Shown: one piece after another, positions 12,221 to 25,582 of the stretch
Numbering within the stretch: position 1 is the stretch's first letter
Layout: every line of letters starts with the position of its first letter
From: Chionis minor
Taxonomy: Eukaryota; Chordata; Aves; Charadriiformes; Chionididae
Direction of reading: 5' to 3'
NCBI GenBank assembly: GCA_013398295.1
Contig: VZSF01001507.1
Location: 1 to 64,000, forward strand
DNA length: 64,000 nt
Translations under genes and position numbers: made by a program
The notes under the pieces: model-generated
What the model was told of the DNA's origin: nothing
Databases searched by the model: none
What the model saw: the letters and a program-made list of their open reading frames with translations, nothing else

Positions 12221-15200
12221 CTATTAAAAACAATAAATAAATATAAGCAGCAAGATCTTCAATGCTTTTGCAAAATATGTCAATAAAATAAACTCATGTA
12301 GATTATAAGTAACTAAATGTATCAATTTCAGAAGGTAGATTTATTTCTCACAAATGTAAGAACAGAAATCCACATTAAATCACATAAATTTAAAATTCTT
12401 TGCTCGGCATTTTTATTATCACCACATCTAAGCAAAGATAAAGAAAGAAATCAAATATAAAACTATCAGCAGGGTGCTTGGAATATCTTCTGAACAAAGC
12501 ACTTTTGATAGCACAAAGAGCTACCTAGGTCCTGAAGCAAATTTTAGCCTTCTATTCAATGAATTGCTGGAAAATAAAGTGCATTATGACAGTAATGGCT
12601 TTACCATTGAGGTAAGTGGAAAGGAGAGTTCTTTTAAGCAGATCCTGCAAGCTGCCTAATGAATGGTACTGAAGACTATCAGAGAGAAATTATGTTTTTC
12701 AGGAGTCATTTAGAGCTGTGCAATACTGGCATTTCAAAACTTACCTGGTTCTGCAGTTCAGCAAGTGAGGAAGTCTCAGAGAGCATACCAACTGGTCTCG
12801 ATGGCCTCTTGCAATAGCAATAATGCAAGAAAAAACCCCTTCATAGGTGAGATGCTCAGTGATTTACTACAGTGGCCTCGATGTCTGAAGATCCCAACTC
12901 AAACTCGGCAAACCATTACACAGTTTTGCACTTCTTGGTATCATTTAACCATTTAGACCGGTTAATAGTCTGTATTCCTTTGGCACGTGCCTTTGAGAAC
13001 CTCAAAGTACTTCCATGAATACTAATCACAGAGATTTTAAAATACCCTAACAAACAAACACAACCTCTTTTTCTACATCTGGGGAGAGGAAGCTAGTGGC
13101 TTGCTCAGGAGCACACGAGAACAGCTGTCCTGTGTCCTTAGTCAGACTTCTCAATAGACCACCCTCCCTCCTCTCAGGCACGGTAACTGCAAGATGAGAA
13201 AAACTCTGTTGCCACAAACTATCTCAAAGGCTAGGATCCCACCGATTGGGATGCATCAAACAACATGACAGACACATTTTTGGCATCAGCTCCCCTGGAC
13301 TGTGACCCACCACCATTACAGAAATAAAATTTAAATTATAATCAAATGACATAACTGTTACCTGTTAAACCTGATGGCATTAAATCTTCACACAGAAGAA
13401 TCTAGCCACTACATGTTATGGTTTGTTTAAGTAGTACAACATGCAAGTTTCTGAACAACCTACAGACAAAATACTTGAAAATAAATAAAAATACATTCTG
13501 GCCACATGTAATTTTTAACTGTGGATTTCACTGTTCCATGTATCAAACACAAAAACACTGGATAAAACATCTGACATACGACAGAGACAACACAAACAAC
13601 TCTATTGTCCTTTAAAACCTCTTCTTCCTTCCATTTATCTAAACATTGGTGTATAGTGCCATTTTTGGTGACCAAGGTATCCTTCCTGCCCTCCAGTTAC
13701 TGTTGTGTAAATCTCTTGAATATTCCAGGGGACTTTAAAGGTACTATGGTGGAACCACTATATCCTAGTCTGAACTTCCTGGGATTCAGATGGCAAGGAG
13801 ATGAATTTCGTTTCTCGCCCAGCTGTTGATAAGCCATGCAACCACTGGAAACTTCTTTAGATGCTGTACCCTCTTCTCCCTATTCTACTAGTCACGCTAG
13901 AGTACAGCTCTTTGACAAACATATTGTTCAAGTGTCCTATTTGATTGCTAATTGTTTTTAATTTTGTCAATGACCCTTTCTGACAATGGTTGTCTCAAGA
14001 GACACCAGCCAGGCCAAATGGTCTGTCTGCATAGATCTCCAAGCTCAATCAGGTCCTAAATACATTGTATTTATATCTTTCACTGAGCGTACACCTATGT
14101 CCGGGTTTACTCCATTCGAGGAGTTTGTGCAAGTTCTTTTGCACTTAAACTTTATTCTCTTTATACCCTTATCAACATGCTAGTGTATGAAATAATATGC
14201 AACAGCCAACAATTTGATCTGCAATTTTGCAGATCAAAACAGATGATTCAAGAAGGGTGAGGAAGGGAAGGAACAGAAAAGAAGATGACTTACTTTTCAT
14301 TTTAAAGGAAAGTTAGTTTTAAAAATACTTGTAATGTAACACTTCCTAACTCATGTCTCATCTGTACTACATTGCTGTGTGCAACATTCCCATCCCACTC
14401 TAAAAATTACATGTTATGTATGAAAACCAAAAGTAACAAATATTGAATAAACTCTGTGGCATTTTGCAAAGTTGGCAAAGGTACCTGTAGTAGTCAAGTT
14501 ATAAACATCATTTCATGCCCAGGAGGGTTTGTGTGTGTACTTAATCGTAGAAGAAATTAAATCTACACCTGCTTCTTATTAGGCATATGAAACTGCAAAC
14601 CACTATTTCTTAACCTACTTAATAATGAAGTTTTATGCCTGTCCTTCCTCCAAATACTATGGTACTGATGAAAGTTAGAAACCATAGAGAAATGGTAAGA
14701 AAGCAGACTGCATTTAAAAAGATAAACACCTACTGAAACCATTTTTCATGTAGTCCGTTTTGCTGAATCACAAACTGCAGCACTGGAAGACGTACCTGCA
14801 TTCTAGGGTCTTAACTGGGGAAGTTAAATTAGTTGGGCAGTATCCCCTAACTGTCTGCAATTAATACAAACACATGAGCCCTCCAGAGGCCAATTCCGAA
14901 CCTGCAAAATCCTCCCTTGTACTGCCCTGTGGCCCTAATACGCTGATTAGAGAGGGAATGTCGAAAGGCTAGCTGGTTCATTTCATCAGCCATGTTCAGT
15001 GGCAGGTCCCCACTGCATCCTACCTAACCCCTTTATTTCATAACCTCAGGTCCAAGTCCTGCTAACTTACGCATGGCCCTGAGAAGCCAGCGCACGCCTC
15101 CTCATTGAAATAAGGGTGCAGACAAAGCAAATCCAGCACTGGCTGAAGCCTTAACACTTTGTCACATTAGACAAATTCATCCTTGAGCACATTGCTGAAA

Positions 15201-16180
15201 ACTATGTGAGCAATACCGAAGGACTTCGAAGGTAATGCCAACCAAAGTCACGTGTATCTCTTCAAGCCTTACATTTTCTTGTAGTAGTTTTGGTCTGCCA
15301 AAGAGACGAATGCATAATTGTACTGCAATTACCTGCATGGCTTTTCTTTTAAAGCAAAAATTATGAGATTAGTCATTCTTCCCAATATTTAAATACCATA
15401 ATCATTTAGTCATGCAACATTTCTGCGATCTGATGAATGATTTCTTTTTCTGTATCATTTTTCTTCTCTGATTGTAGGCTTTTTGCTTTAGAAATAAAAC
15501 TTCACTAAGTAGAATTTAATGTAAATTTTGTCATGGAAAGTAATGACAGTGTGCTATAAAATTAATATCATCACAGATTACGGTTATTTGATAACTAACT
15601 TTAAAGGTGTCGCTACATTCTTACAAAATAAAAAAATAGTAATTTTAAATTCCTGTGTCTGTAACGGACACAGTCTAGCTATATTACACATGAACAGGTC
15701 ACACAAAAGTCAACAGGACTTTGAGCAAGCAAACATGATGGCATAAGTGAATTCCAAGCCTATAGCACTCCACTGTAGTTAATGGTTCCCGAGTGCCCAT
15801 GCACACTCTGTCCTGGACTGGTGCCTACCTTACATTCATTCTTACCACGTTGCCAAATAATTCCTTTAATGTCACCATTTTCACTAAAAAGAAATATATC
15901 AACCACTCCCTTATTTTTACTATAGCCGGTAGGAGATGTAGCTCAATACATAAGTATTTTTGTATGTTGTTGTATGGCATGTATATGCTTATATTAATTG
16001 TGCAATATACCAACAGGATGGAAAAATAGACGTTGCCACTCTTTTAGTCTATCTAGGAGCTTTTTTTGCAGGCACAAAATAATCTCCTGAAGTATTTGAC
16101 TAACTGAATTTCACTTTTACACTGTCTTTGTCATATTGTAGCTATTCATAAAAAACATACAGATACCGACTTCTACATAC
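12221..16180 (-). other. EFHC2: EFHC2 intron 2
   Basis: Intron of 4.0 kb between coding exons 2 and 3 (minus-strand donor GTATGT at 16180-16175, acceptor AG at 12222-12221). It contains a probable MIR fragment at about 13060-13180 and otherwise unremarkable AT-rich sequence. No extra exon is recognised. The open frames at 12474-12659, 13418-13829 and 15793-16029 look random. Confidence 0.8.
13060..13180 (-). mobile_element. probable MIR-type SINE fragment
   Basis: The plus strand reads TCTACATCTGGGGAGAGGAA, TAGTGGCTTGCTCAGGAGCA, CACACGAGAACAGCTG, then TGTCCTTAGTCAGAC and CAATAGACCACCCTCC. This parallels the reverse complement of MIR (CATCTGTAAAATGGGG region, AGTGACTTGCCCAAGGTCAC, ACACAGCTAG, and the CTTAACCACT head). 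It is strongly diverged and identified only by this order of blocks. Confidence 0.45.
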
Positions 16181-16369
16181 CTGCTTGTCAAATGCTACCC
16201 AAGCAGGAGCATCACTTCCCATCCCTTTAGGAAACACACTGTATTCAGGTTTCAGCTTCTGACCAGGTAACAGTTCACCTCCTATTCCAGGTTTATCTTC
16301 TCCAACCAGCATAGCAACGTTATTGCAGTAACCCCAGTGCTGTGACTTGTGGAACTTTTCTTTCCCTAG
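16181..16369 (-). CDS. EFHC2: EFHC2 coding exon 2
   Basis: Exon of 189 bases on the minus strand, phase 0 at both ends. The acceptor is TTTTTGACAG before 16369 and the donor is GTATGT after 16181. It codes residues 15-77, from LGKEKFHKSQHWGYCNNV through LVGEDKPGIGGELLPGQKLK to SDAPAWVAFDKQ. The length of 63 codons and the blocks KEKFHKSQHWG.CNNV, KPGIGGE.L.GQK.KP and WVAFDKQ agree with human EFHC2. This is the linker before the first DM10 domain. In cryo-EM structures of ciliary doublets the N-terminal arm of EFHC proteins runs along protofilaments, and conservation here fits that role. No frameshift or missing segment is seen. Confidence 0.96.
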
Positions 16370-19300
16370 CTGTCAAAAATTTGGAAGAAAAAGAGAAAAA
16401 AACATATGTGTGTTTGGTTTTAAATCCATTAATTACATAAAAGTTTTGCTATAATTACTTTTCATACAAAGTCTAAAAACCTGTAACAACTGTAATGCTG
16501 CAAGTGAAGCAACATATTTTAGTGGTCAATTTACCAGCCTTATAGATGAAAATGGAAAAATATTCCAGTAATTTACCCAGGCTGAGAAACAGGATGATAC
16601 CAGCCATTTCCCACCTCCTCCTCCCCTGCAACAAGGATTGAGGCATGTGGTAGAAAGAAGCAAGTCACCCATGAGAACTGTTGCAAAAGGTAGAGGGGAA
16701 AAGCCTTTCCTATACATCTCCAGAGGACAAATGGAAATGGTTCAGGAGTACCCACAGAGCAGCCTGCTCTCGTTACTTATGTCAAAGATCCTATTTACAC
16801 TTGCATCTCAGAGTGCAAAATAAATAGCTCTGTACTAGTGAATACACTTGAATTTTGGGAGGTTGGATCTGAATCAAAAGACAGAATATTCATTCCATCT
16901 GGGCTTATTGCAAAAGAAGGTCTCTGTAGTGATTTCTTTATATTATTACCATTTTTTCAGGCAATTAAGGATGGAGTGCTTAAAAAAATACGCACAATCA
17001 ACTGCAAAAAAACCCATCTTGCCTACTTGCATTTCTTGGCTGAAGCCAGTCTTAAAGTGATGCAGAAAAACCTCTGACCTCACATGAACATCAGTCCTGC
17101 CTGTGGGAACGTCCCTCCTAATGAGCTGCCTGCTTTGCTGGCCAGTTCACTCAGTGAGCTGCACTCAGGTAGCAATCCCCTAAAGACCCCACACATCAGT
17201 CCACATGAGAGGAGAGGGAAATAGGAAAAGCCAACAGAAAGCTCCATTAACCCTTCTGCCCATGAGCGGCAGTTCTGACTTGTTAGCTTCCCTGGCTCTG
17301 CTATTCCTCCCTTCCTTGCCCTTTCAAATCCTCAAAACACTTTGCCTGGGAAGGCGGAGAAGGGCCACTGGATAAGTGCATCCTGGCACGCCTAGTGAGG
17401 GGAGATGGAGACTATCGCAGCTGTGCCCTCCCTCAGCCTGGGTGAACATGAGGGAACCTGAGGCTGAAAGGGCAGCAACTGATGTTACGGGTGAGCACAG
17501 AGAAGGCCCTTGGTAGAGGAAAAGGCTGGACAGCAAAATTTTCATAGTAGCACTGGAGCAGCTATGACAGCAAAGTAGCAGAGGATCAAAATTGCCTCTC
17601 ATTTGGAAGACTGAGCAACACTAATTATCAAATGCATATATGTTTAAACCAGTACTCCCCCAAAGTCGTAGACAACTCTAAGTTACTATCAGGAACCAAA
17701 AAATGGCCAAGCAAAACAACAAAGAAAAGGAGTTGATCATTGTTTTTCATCATGGCAACACTGAAGTGCTCCAAGATAACATAACGTTCTCAGCACAGCA
17801 GTTCTGGGAACAAGCAGTGAAGCAGCAAAAACTGAAAGTAACCCAGTAGTTATTTCACTCTGCTGATACAAAAGAGAATGAGGAATTTGAAAGGAAGCTG
17901 CTCAACCTTATGGCTCGTAACATTCAACGTGCATATAAGCAAGCTACTTACTGCACACTGAATGTTACAATCTGAACCATTCACCTACCTTGCAGTGCTC
18001 TAAATCCAACGACACAGGATGGAGAGCTGCCCTTGATACGAACAGCTCAATCACTACCTTAGTTTAACCTTTGCTTCAAACCCTTTTGCATACCACTCGT
18101 GTCCCTTTGCAAGGACAGTGGTATGAAAAAATATAAATCACTTACTGTTTTCACAAATTATTATTTTAAATACCATAATAATCAATGGTCATACCTTGCG
18201 TAGGTTAACAAAAGCTGGGCTGGCCAGCGCCCTTTGAAACAGTCATTGCAAAATGAGATAAGGTTCATATACTGGGGACAGTAATGATTTGGAGTATAGT
18301 AGCACTTCCCCAAAGAAAGTATTTAAAAGGTAAGCAATGTTTTGAAAAGAGGTGAATAAAAGGGCACATGGCACATATCACAGTTCAAAAAATAATACAA
18401 AGGAAAATAAAAAGTACTCCTGAACCATATGTTTCTGACTTAACAACGAGGGTTACTGAATAAAAGAGAAAATCAATAAAAGGAAATACTTGTTTGTGTA
18501 ACAACTAGTTAACCCAGGGGCCCCCCTGCCACACAGCATTGCTCAAGCCAGGAATTTTATGAGATTAAAAAAAGAGCTGCATATATGCAGGAATAATGCC
18601 CAAAGTAATATATTTCATATCAGCACATTTTTTTGAGCTGTGATATAAAATTTCATGCTGCATTGCGCAGCAGTGTAAGCATTGATATTCAGGCATTAGA
18701 AGCAGATCTTCATGTGGTCATCCCACTCTTCCTTGAAGAAGTAAACACAGGTGCTCTCCTGTGGAATGGATGGGCACTGATGGGGTCCAGGACCCACTTT
18801 GTAACACATCTCCACTTGGCATGTGTTTCTCTCTCTCCTTTGGGCACAGTATACTGAGCTGCCCTTTCTTCTTCTATTGCTTTTTTAAATAATTTTGTTC
18901 TTCAGTAAGCTGATAAAGAGTTGGGGAGAAGTCAGAATGGGAGGGAGCTTTCTACATTTATCAGTTCAAATGTGGAATAACTATAGTCAAGCTGAGTTTT
19001 AAAAGGGAAATTTCTAGGCAGAAACATCTGATATATACTGAAGGTGCTACAGAACAGATCCACTTTTTGGCACGGCAAGTATTTAATTTTCCCCCTATTA
19101 CCAAAGCATGAGTTAGGGAGAAAGGCATAGTTAACAAAGCACAGTGAAGGTGGCAGTTTTCCTGAGCGAAGGAAAGCTTTTCATGTCCTCAAAGCTTCTT
19201 TCTAGAAGCATTTGCTGTTCATCTGTTTCTGGGTTTTGGTAAGCTACAGTGTGGTAAAGTGCTCATCAAAACAATCCAGGTTTGCTCCTGCTGGAATTTT

Positions 19301-22300
19301 CCAGAATTTAGGGATGAAATTACAACATTGCGCAGAATTTGGTATGAAAAATACACAGCCCAACCGCTGCAATTCTGTTAAGCATCTTTTGTGGCATTCT
19401 TGTAACTTTTTAGGGTTCGACACAAAGACTATTTTAGATTTCTAATCATAGAATTACTTATAAGCCCCTTCTCCATGAAAAGACCTAAATCCATATGCAA
19501 AATAATCTCTTCTAAAGGTCTGTACAGTAATTTCTTAAAAAACACAATGACACAACAACAACCAAAAAACCCACAGAAGTTTAAGAAAAAGAGGAATTAT
19601 AATTGAAGATCACAAAAGAGAAAAATGACATTTGGGAATGTCATTCGTGGCTAATGAAGTCAGACCACAACCAGCCTAAAATAGTGACAGAACATCATGT
19701 TACCTCCACAGTAATATTTAATGACTTCTAAAAGAAATCTGTGAGAGCACAGGGAAAGAGCTTTACTGTGTCTGCTGTGCTAATGCAGCTAAACTGAGCA
19801 GGCTGTAGATCTGCTGAACAAAGCTGGCCATTTTCTGTGCGGTGAGCCTGAAATAAATATTGAGGATACACTCAACAGCGACTAATGCAAAGGTCAGGAT
19901 TCTCCGACTGCAGCTATTGCTCCGACTCCGGCTTTGCAAAATCAGCCACTGCAATCCTTGGGGAACACTGCCTCATGCTCTCTCCATCTTGCTCTTTAAT
20001 ACTCTGGTACAGAGTCACAGCAAACTCATCAGGAAGCTCCATGTTTCAGCTGAACCGAACACAACTGGAAATCTCTCCCCACAGTGGCTGGAGCGATGAG
20101 GGAGCCCTGTGACACATGCTGTCCCAGGAGCTATACATGTTTTTATCCAAGTCCCACAAGGAGTTTTGGCAGAAGCCGCTGGGAGCAGTCTGGTTTTCTT
20201 CCCTGTATTCATTTTTAATCTTAAGAAGAGCAGATGCGCTATGGAGGTCCTGCTCATATGCTGTATCAGGATGAACTGTGGTATTTCTGAACTCCTCCAG
20301 GCTGCTGGTACACTCTCCTGGTCGCCTCAGCTAACCCATGGAAATAAACACAAATGCTGCACACTGTACTAGTCAAATTCATGTGACCTCCTGCCCTGAC
20401 CAGTTTTCAAATCTTTCATCATCCCTGGCTTTCTGCAGAGGTTTCAAGATCTTCAGAGGTTAAGTGGTACTGCAAAAGGAGGATTACCTTAATACATTGT
20501 TCCCAGCAACTGTGGTGCCCCTCTAACACATCCCACAACAAGGTGCATCAACACTAACAGCCTGCAACAGTACAGGAAAGACATGGACCTGTTGGAGCGG
20601 GTCCAGAAGGGGCCACAAAAAACGATCAGAGGGATGGAACACCTCTCCTATGAGGCTCCAGGGAGACATCACTGCGGTCTTTCAGTACTTAAAGGGGACT
20701 TATAAGAAAGATGGGGACAGACTTTTTAGCAGGGCCTGTTGCGGTAGGACAAGAGGGAATGGCTTTAAACTAGAAGAGTGAAGATTCAGACTAGATACAA
20801 AGAAGAAATTCTTTATATTGAGGTTGCCCAGAGAGGTGGTAGATGCTCCATCCATGGAAACATTCAAGGTCAAGTTGGACAGGGCTCTGAGCAGGCTGAT
20901 CAAGTTGAAGATGTCCTTCCTCACTGCAGGGGGGTTGGACTAGATGACCTTTAAAGGTCCCTTCCAACCCAAACTATTCTATGATTTGTGATTCTATGAT
21001 TGTATTAGCTTGCTCTTACTGACTGAGCTGGTACAGTCTGAGAGAAGACAACAGATGGATATAAAGTATAGGGTCCAAAATGCAACCATGTCAGGCAGCT
21101 ACAGGAAGATTTGGGTTTGGGGGTTGCGAACAGAGATCTGGGAGAGTGGGGCTCAAAGAGGTCAGCAAGCACTCTGTCAAGAAAAACTAATGTCCCATTT
21201 TGGCACCAATGATTACAGAACAGCAGGATTACTCAAGCCAGGAAACACAGAAACAGCAACAGCAGCAGTTGAGGGCAATTCCAACCTCCTGCAGTAAACA
21301 AGGAAGATGGGGAATTTGTGCTGCACCACTAAAGTTTGCAACAAAAGCTGATATTCTTAAGGATGTATTTTGCCCTGGAGATCTATAAACCCATTGTCCG
21401 ATTCTCTGAGAAATGCCATGCAGAATTGTTGCACAGAATTCTCTCTTCGTGAGGGATTTCAAACCTTGGGCACAAAAATACACTAGCACCTGGTAAGTCT
21501 GACCCATGTGAATATGCGGTCCTTTCCATTAGCTGCTGATTTAAGGCAAGAACATCAATCTGGTGTCAGAAGGGGCAGCTACCTTGGACAATGGCAGGTG
21601 GACCAGTAACACTAACAAAGGAAGTAACGATGCTGTTGCATTGCAACCAGTGTCATTCCTAACACAGTCCAGACTCCAAATGCACAAACTTTTTCCTGCA
21701 ATAACAGAGTAAACTTACTATATGCTACATTTCCACCACATGCAGGATTAAACACAGTTACCAAGATCCATGATTTTCTGTCCTGACAAACAGGTGACAC
21801 ACATCTAACTTGCACAGACAAAGCCAAAAACCTCACTATTGCACAATTTCACTATCAGTTGGGCTCTGCAGACAGAAGCTACGGTACCTAAGTCTCCCCA
21901 CAGCTCTTAAATGTTTGCTTCAGTGGCAGGAACAAAAGAAATGTAGAGGTCTCCATTTCAAGGGTATGCAACAGGTAGTGAAATTTTCCAACAGGTAACC
22001 TAGGAGTTACTGTTTGTGAAAATAAAGAAATTAATAAGCTCTTGAATTCAACATGATGGTAAATGATGCGCGAGTACCACATTTTGCCACTGCCGGGCAG
22101 AGAAGGGCACTTCTCTAAGACTCTCAGGACAGAGGAGCACCAGCCTTGCCGAGGGGCAGCAGCACTCCCAGCACAGACTCGGGCCTCTCCAGCCTTGGTG
22201 AAATGGAAAGCCGTGACTTCTGCCCATTAGCCAGCCTGCTCTATCCTTACATCTCCTGACCGCCCACACGTGAACAGGACCGGAACTGCTGATGAGCAGC

Positions 22301-25300
22301 TTATCTTTGGACTTCTGTTCAAGCAACAGGAGTTCTAAGGGAGGTGAAAGGGGATTATTTGATGGGTGGACTTGTGTGTACACAAACTACTGTGACTTTG
22401 ACTTTAAAGACAGTTGAAAAAATAGTGGCGGTTCCTTTTACTCTCTCTGTGGACAGAAAATATTTTATGCTCCTGACGCCTTCCGCTAGTCATCATTCTT
22501 CTCCACTCCATCAAACCAAACATCAAATATGGCACTGCTTGTGCTATGCCTACCCCTGCTCTTCATTCACCACAAAGGAAACACTACCTTACGTTACCGT
22601 AGGAACCACTTTTGCTGTTTTAAAAGTGCCTATTACCTCCCTATGTTTCCCTCCAGTCTCATTAGCTGTGATGCCCGAGTAACAAGTTTTTGTCCCAGCT
22701 CCACAGGACCGCAGTGGCAGCATCGCTCTCAGGGAAGCTGCTGAAATCAGGCACCAGTCCGTTACAGTCAAGGCAGGGGAAAATAGTAAAAACCACCCAG
22801 TATCTGCTGCCTTTCACAATGCCGGCAGCAGGGGCAGTTGCGAGCTGCCCGGCCTCGCTGCTGTTGCTCCTGCTTGTTTCTGCCCCTGGCTGGAGAGGAA
22901 GCAAGTGTTCCCAGTAAAGCTAGCCAGAATTAATAATAATCATAACAGAGGAGTAATACAAAGGCTAGTGGCTCTTAAATCCAGATACCTAAGTGCTGCA
23001 GAGGATTTCTTCCTTCCCATTTGCCAATGCAGTCCCTGCTGCTCTCAAGTTAGATTCCGCGTCCCTATCTTAAAGCTCTGATTTTCTTGAGGCAGCCCAG
23101 CCGCCTTATTAAACACATCCAAGTCAGACAAAACGCGTATCTACTCCTCTTCCACTGCCTTTCATGGGCCTATATATGAGGCAGGTGGAAGCATTAGGGG
23201 CAGAGAAAAGAGGATTGCAGCAGTAGCTTGAACAGTGATAAGAGTGGAATTAATACCCATAATTATAAAACAAGGGCTGACAGGAACAGCAATCCCCTGT
23301 CCCCTGCTTGTCCTTCTTCAGGGCATGTTTTGCAACTGTTGTTTATGTGCAGTAAGAGGCGTTGATGGCAGTACTCAGAGTACTAATGTGTGAAAATACT
23401 TTTTTCCTTTGCAATTTATCTATAGCAGTGACACGTTTTTTTCCCTTTATGCTCTTCTTGGCCTGTCATTTGTGAAGCTATGTGGAAATAAAATTAAATC
23501 TAATAGCCAAAAACTAAGCAGAGATCAGAAATGCTTTTCAAGAAAGGTGAGCTATCAGTATTAACTCCACTATCTCAAGGACTGTCAAAAAGAGCAATTT
23601 GGAGCCCTTAAAATGGTATAACCATGGTTTTACAATGCTCTCTTGTAGGAACAGTGACTTGGTTTTCACACCTTTTGTTCTTGTAACACATATACACACA
23701 ATACGTATTTCAGTATGGGGTGTTCTGGAGACAACTCACTCCATCATACTCCAAAACCAATAATCCTTATCAATTAAGTTAAATTAAAATTTGGAGAACA
23801 AAAAAGTCTCCGATAACACTGAGCTGAGCTATACTGCTTCCACCCAGCAGATACCAATAGTACACACCTATTTCAATGTTGCTGATATGCCTACTCAGCA
23901 GCTATCTGAAGCATTATATACACAACCAACTCTTTACAATATAAATATGAATTCAGCAAGAGAGACTGCGTATTCCCCACCAGCAGCTTTTTTTTGTTTT
24001 TCTTTCTAAAACAATGGCACCCTGCCTGCTGTTTGTGGTGAAGAAGTTACTTGAATGATCCTCACTGCTTGTAAGCTGGGCTTTTGCTGTAAGATGTCCT
24101 GTGTGCGTGCACACCTGTGCAATGCTGACACACCAAGTGAGGCTGGGGAGTTCACATATTTCTACACAATTTCATGTTCCCTGTACCAGCACCTAGGCAG
24201 CTACGATTGTTCCTACTTGTCTAGTTTATTTAGAGAGCTGCCAGTTCATTAACACTGAACTGCTGTTAATGTAAACTGATTCATAGCTCATGGACTCCCA
24301 GATATGCTACCAGTGTGGACAAGTCTCATATTGAAGGGGTACTGATGCTCACGGTATCATCGGCATCAATACATGTGTCTCGACAAATCATTTGCAAATT
24401 GTCCATGAAATACATTATCATTTTCTACTCTCTCCTTCATAGGGTAGACCAGGCTCAGGAGCCAGCAAAGCACCCCAGCAGTCACGCTGCAGAAACGAGG
24501 GCTCTAATGGCCCCAACATGTTCATAGTGTGAAAACAACAGATTCCCTTCCAGATATTTTACCATTATTAAGAAAGTCTGCATTGTTTCATCTGTCTCCT
24601 GAAGGCATCAGCTACAGTGCCATGCCCAAATCCTTCCTTACCTCCTGCGCCATTTCACAGTACAGATTGTATTCAGCAAATTTCTAGCCATCCTTGATGA
24701 AAAAGTTCGAAGTTGTGATGGCAGCTATCTCTTTTGTTTGCTACTGTAGCTCATGATAAAAATACCATCTTATATATTCAGACTGCTACTGGTATTTAAT
24801 AGTATTGGCAACTGGCACCTGTGTGAAAAACCACACTGGCGTTTTTCCCACTGTCTGTAAAGACTGGTTTATTTAGAGGGGTTTTTTCTCTCCCTGTTTT
24901 GCTTTGTTAGAGACGCAACAAGAGCTCAGACTGCCCCACAGCAGCTGCCAAATCCCTCACTCCCGGCCTAGCTGCGAAGTATTCCCCCTCCCAAGGTAAA
25001 ACCGGAGGAGGTTTGTACACCTAACACCATTTCGCTTTCTACCTGCCGGGGCGGGGGGGGGGGGGAAGGCCTGGCCGGGGCACCGGCGCTTGCTCGCCAC
25101 CCCCGGGGCCGCCTCCGCATGGAGCGCCTGCGCCCCACCCCGCTCCTGCCGGCCCCACCGACGGTCAAAGCGCATCTTGTTCCGCCCTCGTCCCCCCGCA
25201 GGCCGCCGCGCCGCTACCGGCGCCCGCCCGGTGGCGGCCTCCTCGCCAGGCCTACCCTGGCTCGGCCTGCAGGGGGCGGCCTGGCCTGAGGGAGCGGCCG

Positions 25301-25387
25301 GGCCCAACCGACGCCGGCGCCGCCCCGGCGGCAGCCCCCGCACCGGAGCAGGGAGGGATTAGGGGCGTCCCCTCCGCTGTCACTCAC
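16370..25387 (-). other. EFHC2: EFHC2 intron 1
   Basis: Intron of 9.0 kb between coding exons 1 and 2 (minus-strand donor GTGAGT at 25387-25382, acceptor AG at 16371-16370). It contains one CR1 copy (20560-21001). GC content rises sharply after about 24950 as it enters the promoter CpG island. The remaining sequence shows no exon. The open frames around 19860-20372 and 22048-22917 have no recognised homologue. Confidence 0.8.
20560..21001 (+). mobile_element. CR1 LINE fragment, 3' end
   Basis: It begins GACCTGTTGGAGCGGGTCCA and includes GAGGGATGGAACACCTCTCC, CAGGACAAGAGGGAATGGCT-like text, a TTGAGGTTGCCCAGAGAGGT block and GGGGTTGGACTAGATGACC. It ends in CCCTTCCAACCCAAACTATT and the tail octamers TTCTATGAT. 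Plus orientation, antisense to EFHC2. It is a typical 5'-truncated CR1 copy. Confidence 0.92.
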
Positions 25388-25433
25388 GTTCCGGTCGCGG
25401 GAGGCCCCGGGCAGGAACGGCAGCGCCATGGCC
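25040..25433 (-). promoter_or_regulatory. EFHC2: CpG island and promoter region of EFHC2
   Basis: From about 25040 to the assembly gap the sequence is very GC-rich with dense CpG (for example CGCCGCGCCGCTACCGGCG near 25204) and contains GC-box-like runs of G at 25049-25064. It spans exon 1 and the start of intron 1. Such an island at the 5' end of EFHC2 fits a TATA-less promoter. The transcription start and 5' UTR are probably hidden in the adjacent N run. The open frames that cross this block in several frames reflect the low stop-codon density of GC-rich DNA. Confidence 0.75.
25388..25429 (-). CDS. EFHC2: EFHC2 coding exon 1 with start codon
   Basis: A tiny first coding exon of 42 bases gives MALPFLPGASRDRN (residues 1-14), followed by a perfect GTGAGT donor. 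Human EFHC2 starts MALPLLPGNSFNRN with its first intron at the same codon, so both the start and the exon end are supported by homology. The ATG at 25429-25427 sits in a strong Kozak context (GCCATGG). The 5' UTR runs into the N gap four bases upstream. Together with exons 2 to 5 it forms one open frame of 286 codons. The full protein in mammals is about 750 residues with three DM10 domains and EF-hand-like sequence, and it localises to the axonemal doublet lumen of motile cilia. Confidence 0.93.
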
Positions 25434-25582
25434 NNNNNNNNNNNNNNNNNNNNNNNNNNNNNNNNNNNNNNNNNNNNNNNNNNNNNNNNNNNNNNNNNNN
25501 NNNNNNNNNNNNNNNNNNNNNNNNNNNNNNNNNNNNNNNNNNNNNNNNNNNNNNNNNNNNNNNNNNNNNNNNNNNNNNNNNN
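25434..25582. other. assembly gap (149 N)
   Basis: An unresolved run of N lies immediately upstream of the EFHC2 start codon, inside GC-rich DNA. It probably hides the 5' UTR and core promoter. The true length of missing sequence is unknown. Confidence 1.
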
